Assembly: GCF_900115685.1 (NCBI RefSeq)
Contig: NZ_FOXJ01000001.1
Location: 3,133,796 to 3,197,795 of the forward strand
DNA from: Variovorax sp. 770b2
GTDB taxonomy: Bacteria; Pseudomonadota; Gammaproteobacteria; Burkholderiales; Burkholderiaceae_C
Length of the DNA: 64,000 bases
Direction: 5' to 3'
Numbering within the stretch: the first letter of the stretch is position 1; every line of letters starts with the position of its first letter. The notes under the pieces were generated by a model. It was not told where the DNA came from, did no database searches, and was given only the letters and a program-made list of their open reading frames with translations. Made by a program: the position numbers and the translations under genes. Shown here in pieces: positions 11,245 through 19,632 of this stretch.

Positions 11245-11985
11245 CTACGCCCCGTATGCCCGGCGTGCCAACGCGGCCGCCAGTACCTGCGCCGGATCGA
11301 CCAGGCTCAGCCCGGCCACCGCGGCCGAACCCTGCAGCCCCAACGGCACCTCGGTGCAGCCCATGATGATGGCGACGGGCCCGTGCCGCTCGGCCAGCCG
11401 CAGCGCGACCTCCGAGAAGCACTGCTGCGCGAGCGGCATGTTGCCGGCCTTCACGCCGTCGAAGATGCCCCGCATGATGGTCTGGCGCTCATCGGCCAGC
11501 GGCACGTGGCAGCCGAGCCCGGCTTCGGCCAGCGCCTCCTCGTAGAGCCGTATGCGGTAGGTGCCCTCGGTGGCCATCAGCGCCACCTCGGTCGCGCCCT
11601 CTGCGGCCAGTTGCTGCGCGGTCTCGCGCGCCATGTGCAGCAGCTCGACCTGCGGAAAACGCGCCTGCAGGTTGCCGTGCCAGGCATGCGCGGTGTTGCA
11701 GGCGATGGCCACGGCGCGGCTCCCGAGCGCGGCCAGCCGGCCCAGCGCCTGCAGCATCGGTTCGAGCGGCTGGTGCGCGCCGCTCGCATCCGAGGCCAGC
11801 GCGCCGCTGCGGTCGGGCACCGGCACCTGCGCGAGCCAGTGTTCGGGAAAGGACTGGTCGCGCACCGGCTCGCCGCGTGCGCGCATCTGCTGCGCGCAGG
11901 CCTGCACGAAGAGCCGGACGAAGTCGGCCCCCGCCGCGGGGCCCATGCCCCCGAGGATGCCGACGACCTGCGTTGCTGCGACCAT
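11245..11985 (-). CDS. Aspartate/glutamate racemase family protein
   Basis: This 246-residue protein has the two catalytic cysteines of PLP-independent amino-acid racemases: Cys96 in IACNTAH and Cys210 in MGCTEVPL. It also has the N-terminal ILGGMGP strand motif. The family interconverts L- and D-aspartate or glutamate. It lies 24 bp downstream of an amino-acid ABC binding-protein gene on the same strand, so it may be co-transcribed and may act on the imported amino acid. A D-amino-acid dehydrogenase gene is divergent just beyond. Confidence 0.9.
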   Translation of the reverse strand: MVAATQVVGILGGMGPAAGADFVRLFVQACAQQMRARGEPVRDQSFPEHWLAQVPVPDRSGALASDASGAHQPLEPMLQALGRLAALGSRAVAIACNTAHAWHGNLQARFPQVELLHMARETAQQLAAEGATEVALMATEGTYRIRLYEEALAEAGLGCHVPLADERQTIMRGIFDGVKAGNMPLAQQCFSEVALRLAERHGPVAIIMGCTEVPLGLQGSAAVAGLSLVDPAQVLAAALARRAYGA

Positions 11986-12009
11986 GTCTTGTCTCTCTTT
12001 GCGATCCGG

Positions 12010-12900
12010 TCAGGTCGCTGGTTTATCGCTGAAGGCCTTGAGGTTTTCTTTCAGCTGATCGCTCATCGGCAGGTTCAGCGGCACGTTCTTCGGCGGGATC
12101 GGCTGCATGAACCACTTGGTGTAGAGCTTCTCGAACTCGCCGCTCTTCATCATGTTGGTGAAGGTGTCGTCCACCAGCTTCTTGAAGGCCGGGTCGTCCT
12201 TGGGCAGCATGCAGGCGTAGGGCTCGACCTGCAGCGACTCGCCCACCACTTCGTAGTCGGCGGGGTTCTTGGAGTTGGCGATCAGGCCGAACAGCAGGAT
12301 GTCGTCCATGGCGAAGGCCACGGCGCGGTCGCTTTCCACCAGCAGGAACGCATCGGCGTGGTCCTTGCCGAGCACGATGTCCATGCCGAGGTTCTTCTCG
12401 GCGTTGTACTTGCGCATGACCAGCGCGTTGGTGGTGCCGGTGGTGCTGGCCACGGTCTTCTTGGCGAGGTCGGCGTAGTCCTTGATCTTGGAGGACTTCT
12501 TCGCGAGGAGCCGCGTGCCCGTGTAGAAGTGATTGACCGCGAAGGCCACGTCCTTGCCGCGCGCGCTGTTGTTGGTGGTGGAGCCGCACTCCAGGTCGAC
12601 CGTGCCGTTAGTGATCAGCGGAATGCGGTTCTGCGAGGTGACCGCCATCAGCGAGACCTGCAGGTTGGGCTTGTTCAGCTTCTTCTTCACCGCTTCGACC
12701 ACGGCGTTGGAGAGTTCCACCGAGAACCCGATCGGCTTGTTGGGGCCGTCCAGGTAGCTGAAGGGCACCGACGACTCGCGGTAGGCGAGCGTGATCTTGC
12801 CGGACTCGGCGATCTTGGCGAGCGTGTCGGCGGCTTGCGCGCCGGTGGCGGTAAAGAGCACCGCGGCAGCCATGGATGCCATCAAAACGGAGAGTTTCAT
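12010..12900 (-). CDS. Amino-acid ABC transporter substrate-binding protein (GltI-like)
   Basis: This 296-residue family 3 solute-binding protein has a Sec signal peptide ending GAQA (about 22 residues) and the GltI-type features ITLAYRESSVPFSYLD, TNGTVDLECGSTTNN and a long conserved C-terminal domain. These are typical of glutamate/aspartate binding proteins. The ATG at 12900 is preferred since AAGG precedes it at the right distance; an ATG four codons upstream at 12912 is an alternative. No permease or ATPase genes adjoin, so it must work with a transporter encoded elsewhere. The racemase gene downstream fits an acidic amino acid as substrate. Confidence 0.9.
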   Translation of the reverse strand: MKLSVLMASMAAAVLFTATGAQAADTLAKIAESGKITLAYRESSVPFSYLDGPNKPIGFSVELSNAVVEAVKKKLNKPNLQVSLMAVTSQNRIPLITNGTVDLECGSTTNNSARGKDVAFAVNHFYTGTRLLAKKSSKIKDYADLAKKTVASTTGTTNALVMRKYNAEKNLGMDIVLGKDHADAFLLVESDRAVAFAMDDILLFGLIANSKNPADYEVVGESLQVEPYACMLPKDDPAFKKLVDDTFTNMMKSGEFEKLYTKWFMQPIPPKNVPLNLPMSDQLKENLKAFSDKPAT

Positions 12901-12973
12901 TCGAGCCTTCATTCGGTTGGATTGAACAGAGAAGCGCAGTGTAAGAAGGAGTGACACATCGCGACAATTCCAA

Positions 12974-13002
12974 ATAACCCCGGGGTCATGCCCAAAGGTT
13001 AT
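12974..13002. promoter_or_regulatory. Inverted repeat in divergent intergenic region
   Basis: The perfect arms ATAACC and GGTTAT are separated by 17 bases in the 198 bp between the divergent binding-protein and D-amino-acid dehydrogenase genes. The inner part (CCCGGGG, GGGTCATGCCC) is also partly symmetric. This could be a shared operator for the two genes. No regulator gene is adjacent. Confidence 0.35.
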
Positions 13003-13098
13003 GGGCGGGGGTTCTTTTGGCATTTCCGGGCGGCGCGGGGCACCCCTACAGTCGCAAGCAATCTCTTGTTTTATCTTCACTCCCGGAAAGTTGCCTTC

Positions 13099-14310
13099 AT
13101 GCATGTGTGTGTGCTCGGTGCCGGCATCGTGGGCCTGGCAACTGCCTGGCAACTCGAACGCCGGGGTCATCAGGTCACGGTGATAGATCGCGCGACGCCG
13201 GGCGCCGGCGCGAGCGGCGGCAATGGCGCCCAGCTCAGCTACTCGTACGTGCAGCCGCTGGCCGACGCGTCGATCTGGCGGCAACTGCCCAAGTTGCTGC
13301 TGTCGCCGAGTTCGCCGCTCAAGCTGCGGCCCCAGCTCGATCCGCTGCAGTGGCGCTGGGGGCTCGAATTTCTGGCCGCCTGCAATGCAGAGACCTCGCG
13401 CGACACCACCTCGCAACTGCTCGCGCTGGCCGCATCGAGCCGCGTGGAGTTCGAGGCCATGCGCGCGGAGCTCTCGCCCGACTGCGATTTCTCGGCCACC
13501 GGCAAGCTGGTGCTCTACGGCAATGCGTCGTCGCTCGAAGGCGCGCGCGCGCAGCTCGAACTGCAGCGCACCATGGGCAGCCAGCAGCGCATGGTCACGC
13601 CGCAGGAGTGCGTGGTCATCGAGCCCGCGCTCGCGAGCTACCGCGGCCAGATCGCGGGTGCCGTCTACACGCCCAGCGAATGCGCGGCCGATTGCCTCAA
13701 GGTGTGCGCCGAACTCATGGGCGCATTGCGCGCGCGCGGCGTGCGCTTTCTGCTCGGCACCGACGTGCACGGGTTTGCGCACAACGGCGCACGGGTGGCC
13801 GCGGTGAATTCGAGCGAAGGCGACATCGAGGCCGATGCCTTCGTGATGGCACTGGGCTCGGCCTCGCACAAGCTCGGCCGCGCGCTGGGCGCGTACCTGC
13901 CGGTGTATCCGCTCAAGGGCTACAGCATCACGGTGGAGGTCGATCCCTCGCCCGGCGCGGCGCCCAGCGTGAACGTGACCGACAGCGCCCGCAAGGTGGT
14001 GTTCGCGCGCATCGGCTCGCGCCTGCGCGTGGCGGGCATGGCAGAGCTGGTGGGACACGACGCGAGCATTCCGGCGACGCGCATCGAGACGCTGGCCGCC
14101 GCGACGCGCGCGGTGTTCCCGCATGCGAGCCGGCTGGAAGAACTGCACCCGTGGACCGGCATGCGGCCGGCCACGCCGAAGGGGTTGCCGATCATCGGCC
14201 GGCTGGACAGCGCGCCGTCGAACATGCTGTTCAACACCGGCCACGGCGCGCTGGGCTTCACGCTGGCCTTCGGCTCGGCGCTGAAGATCGGGCAGGCGCT
14301 GCCGGCCTGA
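13099..14310 (+). CDS. D-amino-acid dehydrogenase (DadA-like)
   Basis: This 403-residue flavoprotein begins with the FAD dinucleotide-binding motif VLGAGIVGLATAWQL and the acidic end of strand two (VIDR). It contains the DadA-type segment GASGGNGAQLSYSYVQPLAD and a C-terminal GMRPATPKGLPIIG...NTGHGALGFTLAFGS. It oxidises D-amino acids to 2-oxo acids and passes electrons to the respiratory chain, at the inner face of the membrane. The ATG at 13099 is chosen as it directly begins the Rossmann strand, as in family members. It is divergent from the amino-acid binding-protein/racemase pair, which would supply D-amino acids. Confidence 0.9.
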   Translation: MHVCVLGAGIVGLATAWQLERRGHQVTVIDRATPGAGASGGNGAQLSYSYVQPLADASIWRQLPKLLLSPSSPLKLRPQLDPLQWRWGLEFLAACNAETSRDTTSQLLALAASSRVEFEAMRAELSPDCDFSATGKLVLYGNASSLEGARAQLELQRTMGSQQRMVTPQECVVIEPALASYRGQIAGAVYTPSECAADCLKVCAELMGALRARGVRFLLGTDVHGFAHNGARVAAVNSSEGDIEADAFVMALGSASHKLGRALGAYLPVYPLKGYSITVEVDPSPGAAPSVNVTDSARKVVFARIGSRLRVAGMAELVGHDASIPATRIETLAAATRAVFPHASRLEELHPWTGMRPATPKGLPIIGRLDSAPSNMLFNTGHGALGFTLAFGSALKIGQALPA

Positions 14311-14320
14311 ACTCGCCTTC

Positions 14321-14641
14321 TCAGTTGCTGGAGACCAGCTTCAGCCCGATGACGCCCGCCAGGATGAGCGCGATGCACAAGAGCCGCATCGGCGCGGCCG
14401 AGTCGCCCATCACCAGCACGCCGACGATCGCCGTGCCCGCCGCGCCGATGCCGGTCCAGACCGCATAGCCCGTGCCCATCGGCAAGGTGCGCATCGAGAG
14501 CGACAGGAGCACCACGCTGGAGAGGCCCGCACCGACCGTGAACAGCGCGGGCACCAGCCGCGTGAAGCCTTCGGACGATTTCATGGCAAACGCGAAGACG
14601 ATTTCAAGAAGGCCTGCGACGCCGAGCAATGCCCAAGCCAT
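14321..14641 (-). CDS. gdx: SMR family exporter, Gdx/SugE type (guanidinium exporter-like)
   Basis: This 106-residue protein has four transmembrane helices and the conserved membrane glutamate (Glu13 in GLLEIVFAF). The LPMGTGYAVWTGIGAAGT segment is the Gdx/SugE subtype pattern, distinct from EmrE-type multidrug exporters. Gdx proteins exchange guanidinium for protons. The gene starts three bases after the AhpD-like gene, so both are likely on one transcript. No guanidine riboswitch is recognisable upstream. Confidence 0.85.
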   Translation of the reverse strand: MAWALLGVAGLLEIVFAFAMKSSEGFTRLVPALFTVGAGLSSVVLLSLSMRTLPMGTGYAVWTGIGAAGTAIVGVLVMGDSAAPMRLLCIALILAGVIGLKLVSSN

Positions 14642-14644
14642 GGC

Positions 14645-15112
14645 TCAGGCCTCGGCCGCAGCAGCAACCGTGGCCGCGGGCGTCGAGCGGAAGGTGACGC
14701 CGAAGCGGTTGAAGGCGTTCATCAGGCCGATCGCGTAGGTGAGGTCGGCCAGTTCCTTGTCGCCGAACTCGGCGGAGGCGGCTTCGTAGTCGGTGTCTGG
14801 CACGCCCGTTTCGGCGACCCGCGTCACGGTTTCCGCCCAGGCGAGCGCCGCGCGTTCGCGCGCACTGAACACCGCGCCCGCGTCGTGCCACACGGGCACC
14901 AGCACGAGCTTGTCGACCGCGAGGCCGGACTTGAGCAGGTCGCGCGAATGCATGTCGATGCAGTAGGCGCAGCCGTTGATCTGCGACACCCGCAGGTAGA
15001 CGAGATCGACCAGTTGCTTGGGCAGGCCGCTTTTCTGGACGGCGACGTATACCCCGCCGAAGGCTTTGTAGACGTCGGGCGAAATCTTGGCGTAGTCGAT
15101 GCGATTGCTCAT
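14645..15112 (-). CDS. Carboxymuconolactone decarboxylase/AhpD-like protein
   Basis: This 155-residue protein has the AhpD-fold active site CAYCIDMH (Cys48, Cys51, His55), the CxxC-x3-H signature of alkylhydroperoxidase-like carboxymuconolactone decarboxylase family members. These commonly reduce peroxides through the CxxC pair, often as oligomers. The ATG at 15112 follows AGGA at a good distance; a longer frame upstream lacks such a site. It lies downstream of the MocR gene on the same strand and just before the Gdx-like gene. Confidence 0.88.
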   Translation of the reverse strand: MSNRIDYAKISPDVYKAFGGVYVAVQKSGLPKQLVDLVYLRVSQINGCAYCIDMHSRDLLKSGLAVDKLVLVPVWHDAGAVFSARERAALAWAETVTRVAETGVPDTDYEAASAEFGDKELADLTYAIGLMNAFNRFGVTFRSTPAATVAAAAEA

Positions 15113-15219
15113 GGGGAGTCCTTGCGTGTGCTGGTTGAGAAGGACTCTATCGTCGGATATCTTGGTCCAGTCCAGAAGAGCCATGAACGGCATTCGGTTC
15201 TAGGCCATGATCTTGCGGA

Positions 15220-16641
15220 TCACATCAAGGCCAGGATGCGCTTGCCCAGCTTCTCGGCCGTGGCCCGGGAGTCGATGTTCGTGAAGTTGACGAGCAAGGC
15301 AGAGGGGCCTTTTCCGATCTGCTGCCATTCCGACAGCGCCTCGGCGAAGAGGCCGTCCTCCCGCATGCGCAGCATGAGCTTGCGGTCCGACTGGCGGCCT
15401 GTCAGCCGCAAGATGAGGTGCATGCCGCCGGGCAGTGCGTCGATGCGCACGCGTTGGCCCAGCACGCTTGCCAGGCCCGCGCTCGTCGCCTCGCGTCGCT
15501 CGGCGTAGAGCTTGCGCATCCGCTGGATGTGGCGCGCGAAGTGCCCCTCCTTGATGAAGGCCGTGACGATGGACTGCGTGAGCTCGGGGCTGCCGCCGGC
15601 AAAGGTCTGGACGATCTGCTCGAAGCGCTCGACCTGCGGCTGCGGCACCACGAGATAGGCCAGCCGGAGACTCGGAAAAAGCACCTTGCTGAAAGTGCCC
15701 GCATAGAGCACGCGCCCGTCGCGGTCCAGGCTCTTGAGCGCGGGCAGCGGGCGGCTCACGTAGCGGTACTCGCCATCGTAGTCGTCCTCCACGATCCACG
15801 CGTTGTTCCGCCCCGCCCAGTCCAGCAGCGCCAGGCGCCGCTGCAGCGACAGGGACACGCCCAGCGGGCTCTGGTGCGCCGGCGTGACCACGGCCATGCG
15901 CGCACGCGGCGCCGACCGGATGCCCTCGGCAATGACCATGCCGTCCGCGTCCACCGGCACCGGAACGGTCGCGATGTGCATCTGCGCGAGCAGCTCGCGC
16001 GTGGGCGGATAGCCCGGGTCTTCAAGCCACACCCGGTCTCCCGCCTTGAGCAGCGCAAGGGCGACGAGCTCGATGCTGTGACGGTATCCCGAGGTCACGA
16101 ACACCTGCGATGCCGTGCAGTGGATGCCACGCGACATCTGCAGGTACGCGGCGATTTCCGCGCGCAGCATCGGCTGCCCGAAGACGGAGGGGTGCGTCAT
16201 GTCGGACGGCTGCATGGCGCGCGCGCACCGCGCCCCGAGGCGGGCCCAGATCTTTCGGGGAAATTCGTCCAGCGCAGGCAAGCCCATCTGGAACGGAAGG
16301 ATCGAATACGGACGAAAGCCGATCGAGGAAGTCCCGGTGTCGATCACGGGCGGCGGGGTGGCCACGGGCGTGCGCGGCTTCAGGCCCGGCGTGACGATGG
16401 TGCCGGCCTGGCCGCGGGCCTGGATGTACCCCTCGGCCGCCAGCAGCGAATACGCGGTCTCGATGGTGCCTCGTGCCAGGCCCAGTTCTTTCGTCAGCGC
16501 ACGCGCCGAAGGAATCCGGTCGCCCGGCTTGAGCAGCCCGCTGGCGATGGCGCTGCGAAAGCGCTCGTAGATCTGGCGGTAGAAAGGCTCGGCCGCGCTG
16601 GGGTCCAGGGGCGGGATGTTGCTGGTCTTGCCGGCGGTCAT
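15220..16641 (-). CDS. MocR/PdxR-family transcriptional regulator
   Basis: This 473-residue protein joins an N-terminal GntR winged helix (residues ~15-83, with RIPSARALTKELGLARGTIE as recognition region) to a fold-type I aminotransferase domain. The predicted PLP lysine is Lys319 in GTFSKVLFPSLR, and the cofactor-binding aspartate is in VEDDYDGEYRY. MocR proteins use PLP-linked ligands to control adjacent genes. This gene is divergent from azoR, and two ATGGATC copies lie between them, so azoR is the likeliest target. The genes downstream on its own strand (AhpD-like, gdx) may also be affected. Confidence 0.93.
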   Translation of the reverse strand: MTAGKTSNIPPLDPSAAEPFYRQIYERFRSAIASGLLKPGDRIPSARALTKELGLARGTIETAYSLLAAEGYIQARGQAGTIVTPGLKPRTPVATPPPVIDTGTSSIGFRPYSILPFQMGLPALDEFPRKIWARLGARCARAMQPSDMTHPSVFGQPMLRAEIAAYLQMSRGIHCTASQVFVTSGYRHSIELVALALLKAGDRVWLEDPGYPPTRELLAQMHIATVPVPVDADGMVIAEGIRSAPRARMAVVTPAHQSPLGVSLSLQRRLALLDWAGRNNAWIVEDDYDGEYRYVSRPLPALKSLDRDGRVLYAGTFSKVLFPSLRLAYLVVPQPQVERFEQIVQTFAGGSPELTQSIVTAFIKEGHFARHIQRMRKLYAERREATSAGLASVLGQRVRIDALPGGMHLILRLTGRQSDRKLMLRMREDGLFAEALSEWQQIGKGPSALLVNFTNIDSRATAEKLGKRILALM

Positions 16642-16697
16642 GGCGGTGCCTTTTCGATCGGCCCGCCCGGGATGGGCGCGCCGCGGTGAGGCAAATT

Positions 16698-16728
16698 ATG
16701 GATCAGCCTCAATCTTCATTCATGGATC
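16698..16728. promoter_or_regulatory. Direct repeat ATGGATC, candidate MocR operator
   Basis: Two identical ATGGATC heptamers start 24 bp apart (16698 and 16722) in the 148-bp region between the MocR-type regulator and azoR. Known MocR-family regulators (GabR, PdxR) often bind direct repeats in the divergent promoter, so this is a reasonable operator. Binding is inferred. Confidence 0.45.
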
Positions 16729-16789
16729 TATGACATAGGCCATGCGCTTCCTAGACTGCCTCCTTTCACAAGAACCTGAAGTAGTCACC

Positions 16790-17401
16790 ATGAAGATCCT
16801 GCATGTCGTCTGCAGCCCCCGCGGGGAAGCCTCCGAGAGCTACAGGCTCTCCCGAAAAATCGTCGCGCGCCTGATGGGCCGCGAGCCGGCCGCAACGGTG
16901 ATGGACCGGGTGATCGGTGGCAATGCCCTCTCCCACATCGACGCGAACTATGCGCTCGGCCAGCATTCGGCCACGCCCGGGATCACGCAAGACGGGGCCG
17001 TGGCCCGGTCCGATGAACTGATCCGGGAGCTGGAAGATTCGGATGCCGTGGTCATCGGAACGCCGATGCACAACCTCGGCGTGCCCTCGGCGCTGAAGGC
17101 GTGGATCGATCATGTCGTCCGGGCGCGCCGCACGTTCGACACGGGCCCGGGCGGCAAGGTGGGCCTGCTGCGCGACCGGCCGGTGTTCATCGCCGTGGCG
17201 TCGGGTGGCAGTTTTTCCGGGGAGTACGCGCGGCAGCCGGATTTCCTCACGCCGTACCTGACCGTCATCCTGGCCCAGATCGGGTTGAAGGACCTGCATT
17301 TCTTCTCCGTCCAGGGAACGGGCCTGGGGCCGGAGATTCTCGAGAAGTCCAGGATGCACGCCGACGAGGCTCTCCAGGCGTATTTTTTGCCGCGCGGCTA
17401 A
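16790..17401 (+). CDS. azoR: FMN-dependent NADH-azoreductase
   Basis: This 203-residue flavodoxin-fold protein matches AzoR: an N-terminal VVCSPRGEASESYRLS phosphate-binding loop, a SDAVVIGTPMHNLGVPSALKAWIDHV FMN segment and a SGGSFSGE loop. AzoR reduces quinones and azo compounds with NADH and helps against thiol or quinone stress. The ATG at 16790 matches the family N-terminus; an upstream ATG would add 16 unrelated residues. It is divergent from a MocR regulator, and its TAA overlaps the end of lysR by three bases on the opposite strand. Confidence 0.9.
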   Translation: MKILHVVCSPRGEASESYRLSRKIVARLMGREPAATVMDRVIGGNALSHIDANYALGQHSATPGITQDGAVARSDELIRELEDSDAVVIGTPMHNLGVPSALKAWIDHVVRARRTFDTGPGGKVGLLRDRPVFIAVASGGSFSGEYARQPDFLTPYLTVILAQIGLKDLHFFSVQGTGLGPEILEKSRMHADEALQAYFLPRG

Positions 17402-18300
17402 AGCGTTTCCTGAATCGCCTGCTGCATGCAGCGCGTGATGCCGCGCACCGCCACCGAGTCCGGCCGGCCGGTGAAACGCAGCGCGCGCACCGGCACCGGG
17501 ATGTGCGGCTCGAGCGTGAGCACGTCGACCTTCTCGCGATCGGCCGAACGCGCCGTGCAGCCATCGACCAGCGCCACGCCCAGGCCGTGGTGCGCCATGG
17601 CGAGCGCCGCGTGGTAGGTCTGCACCGTCACCACCGCCTGCTGGAAACCCACGCCGGCCTGCCGGCAGGCTTGGCTCAGGCTCGTGCCGACGGGGTCGCG
17701 GCTGTCGAGGCCGATCACCGGACGGTCGACCAGGTCGTGCAGCGCCACCGAGCCGTTGCGCACCAGCGCGCGCGGCAGCATGCCCTTGGGCGCGATGCAC
17801 ACCATGCGGCTGTCGGCCAGCGTCTCCTGCGTGAGCGAGGGATGCACCGCGGGGCTGAAGACGAAGCCCACGTCGGCCTCCTGCAGCAGCAGCGCCGACA
17901 TGATCTGCGGCGAATGCAGCGACTCGACCGTGATCGCATAGCCCGGGTGCTTTTCGCGGAAGGCCTTGAGCGCGCGCGGCAAGATCTCGTAGCTCAGCGC
18001 GAGCACGCTCAGGATGCGCAGCTCGCCCGTGTCGCTGCCGGCCTTGAGGTTGGCCGCCAGCCGCTGCACTTCGTCCAGTTGCGCGAAGAGGCGCTCGATG
18101 TGCGGGTACAGCGTGAGCGCCTCGGTGGTCGGCGAGAGCCGGCCCTTGGCGCGCTGGAAGAGCGGAAAGCCCAGCTGCAGCTCGGCATGCTGCAAGGTGC
18201 GGCTCACCGCCGGCTGCGTGATGTTGATGAGCCGCGCCGCCGCGCTCACGCTGCCGGTCAGCATGATCGCGTTGAAGACCTCGATGTGGCGCAGCCGCAT
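17398..18300 (-). CDS. LysR family transcriptional regulator
   Basis: This 300-residue LysR regulator starts directly with the winged helix (MRLRHIEVFNAIMLTGSVSAAARLINITQPAVSRTLQ type, residues 1-58). The periplasmic-binding-like effector domain spans about 90-295. It begins 16 bp after the M20 peptidase gene on the same strand and so may be in the polA-peptidase transcript. It may regulate the peptidase gene, but no divergent target is present. The effector is unknown. Confidence 0.92.
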   Translation of the reverse strand: MRLRHIEVFNAIMLTGSVSAAARLINITQPAVSRTLQHAELQLGFPLFQRAKGRLSPTTEALTLYPHIERLFAQLDEVQRLAANLKAGSDTGELRILSVLALSYEILPRALKAFREKHPGYAITVESLHSPQIMSALLLQEADVGFVFSPAVHPSLTQETLADSRMVCIAPKGMLPRALVRNGSVALHDLVDRPVIGLDSRDPVGTSLSQACRQAGVGFQQAVVTVQTYHAALAMAHHGLGVALVDGCTARSADREKVDVLTLEPHIPVPVRALRFTGRPDSVAVRGITRCMQQAIQETL

Positions 18301-18316
18301 GAACGGGTGGTGGGGA

Positions 18317-19603
18317 TCAGTTGCCGCCGGTCTTGCCGCGCGAGATGTCCATCACCATGCGCGTGGCGAGATACAGGCGTGGCTCGATCGAATCGAGCAG
18401 CACGTATTCGGCATCGGCCGAGTGCGCACCGAAGCCCTGCAGGCCGAAGCGCTCGACCACGGGCGCCTTGGTCTTGAGCGAGGCGAAGGCGGCATCCGTG
18501 CCGCCGCCGGCGGCCTTGTCGTCGGCGCCCAGCGGGCGGCCGAGCTCGTCCTTGTAGATGGCCTGCGCATGCTTGGCGAACGCGACCGAGGCGGCGGTGG
18601 CTTCGAGCGGCGGACGGCGGCGCTCGAACTTCAGCTCGACCTTGGCCTCGGGAATCAGCTGCTTCTTCACGCGCTCGTTGACCTGCTGCTCGATGCGGTC
18701 GTAGTCGGCGACCCTGAGCACGCGCACGTCGGCGCTCGCGGTGGCCGACGCCGGGATCACGTTGCGGTTGGTGCCCGACTTCGAGATGGTCCAGTTCATC
18801 TTGAGGCCGGTGGCGGGGTCCGAGAGATCGCGCATCTGCAGGATCTGGTGCGAGAGTTCGTACAGCGCATTCACGCCCAACTCGGGCGCGGAGCCCGCAT
18901 GCGACGCCTTGCCCGCGACATGCAGGGTGACGGAAGCGATGCCCGCGGTCGCGAGCGAAAGCTTGTCGTCCTTGATGGAGGAGCCTTCGAACGACATGAC
19001 CGCGTCGTGCTCGCCGCCCAGCCGCGTGATGAGCGCGCGTGCGCCCGGCGAGCTGATTTCCTCGTCGCCGTTGATCAGCACGGTGAGCGTGCCGTACTCC
19101 TTGAACTTCAGCGCCTGCAGCATCGCCACCGTGTGGGTGATGACCGCCACGCCCTGCTTGTCGTCGGCGATGCCCAGGCCGTAGGCCTTGTCGCCCTCGA
19201 TGCGGAACTGCTGCCGGTTGAGCATGCCCACGGTGTAGACCGTGTCCATGTGCGCGATGAGCATGATCTTCTTCGTGCCCGTGCCCTTGAAGGTGGCGCG
19301 CACGACGCGGCCGATCTTCTCGGGCGTGTCGTCCATGCGGTACGCCTCGGCGCTCGGATCGATCAGCTCGACCTCGCCGCCCAGCGCCTTGAACTTCGCG
19401 GCGATGAGGTCGGAGATTTTCTCCAGGCCTTCCAGGTCGCGGCTGCCCGACTCGATGGAGACCAGCTCCTTGAGCGTGTCGAGCAGCGCGGGCTTTTCTT
19501 TCGCGGCGAGCGAGGCGATGCGGGCATCGGGCGCGGCGAAGGCGGTGCCCAGGAAGGCGGCGCAGACGGCGGCGAGCAGGAATTTGCGAGGCTGGATTTT
19601 CAT
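18317..19603 (-). CDS. M20 family peptidase, glutamate carboxypeptidase (CPG2)-like
   Basis: This 428-residue zinc peptidase resembles glutamate carboxypeptidase G2. It has a signal peptide ending AFA at residue 23, so it is likely periplasmic. Metal ligands and catalytic residues visible are His118 and Asp120 (AHMDTV), Asp147 (GIADDK), Glu181-Glu182 (GDEE) and a late histidine in GAHSADAEY. A dimerisation domain separates them. CPG2-type enzymes release C-terminal glutamate from folates and peptides. The ATG at 19603 starts the signal peptide; the frame upstream overlaps polA. Confidence 0.88.
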   Translation of the reverse strand: MKIQPRKFLLAAVCAAFLGTAFAAPDARIASLAAKEKPALLDTLKELVSIESGSRDLEGLEKISDLIAAKFKALGGEVELIDPSAEAYRMDDTPEKIGRVVRATFKGTGTKKIMLIAHMDTVYTVGMLNRQQFRIEGDKAYGLGIADDKQGVAVITHTVAMLQALKFKEYGTLTVLINGDEEISSPGARALITRLGGEHDAVMSFEGSSIKDDKLSLATAGIASVTLHVAGKASHAGSAPELGVNALYELSHQILQMRDLSDPATGLKMNWTISKSGTNRNVIPASATASADVRVLRVADYDRIEQQVNERVKKQLIPEAKVELKFERRRPPLEATAASVAFAKHAQAIYKDELGRPLGADDKAAGGGTDAAFASLKTKAPVVERFGLQGFGAHSADAEYVLLDSIEPRLYLATRMVMDISRGKTGGN

Positions 19604-19632
19604 GGATGCGGTTCTTCTTTCGTCTTGTCTCG

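Noticed and set aside
14642-15219. Guanidine riboswitch upstream of the Gdx-like gene
   Set aside because: The three-base gap to the AhpD-like gene leaves no room, and no guanidine-aptamer pattern was recognised upstream of that gene.
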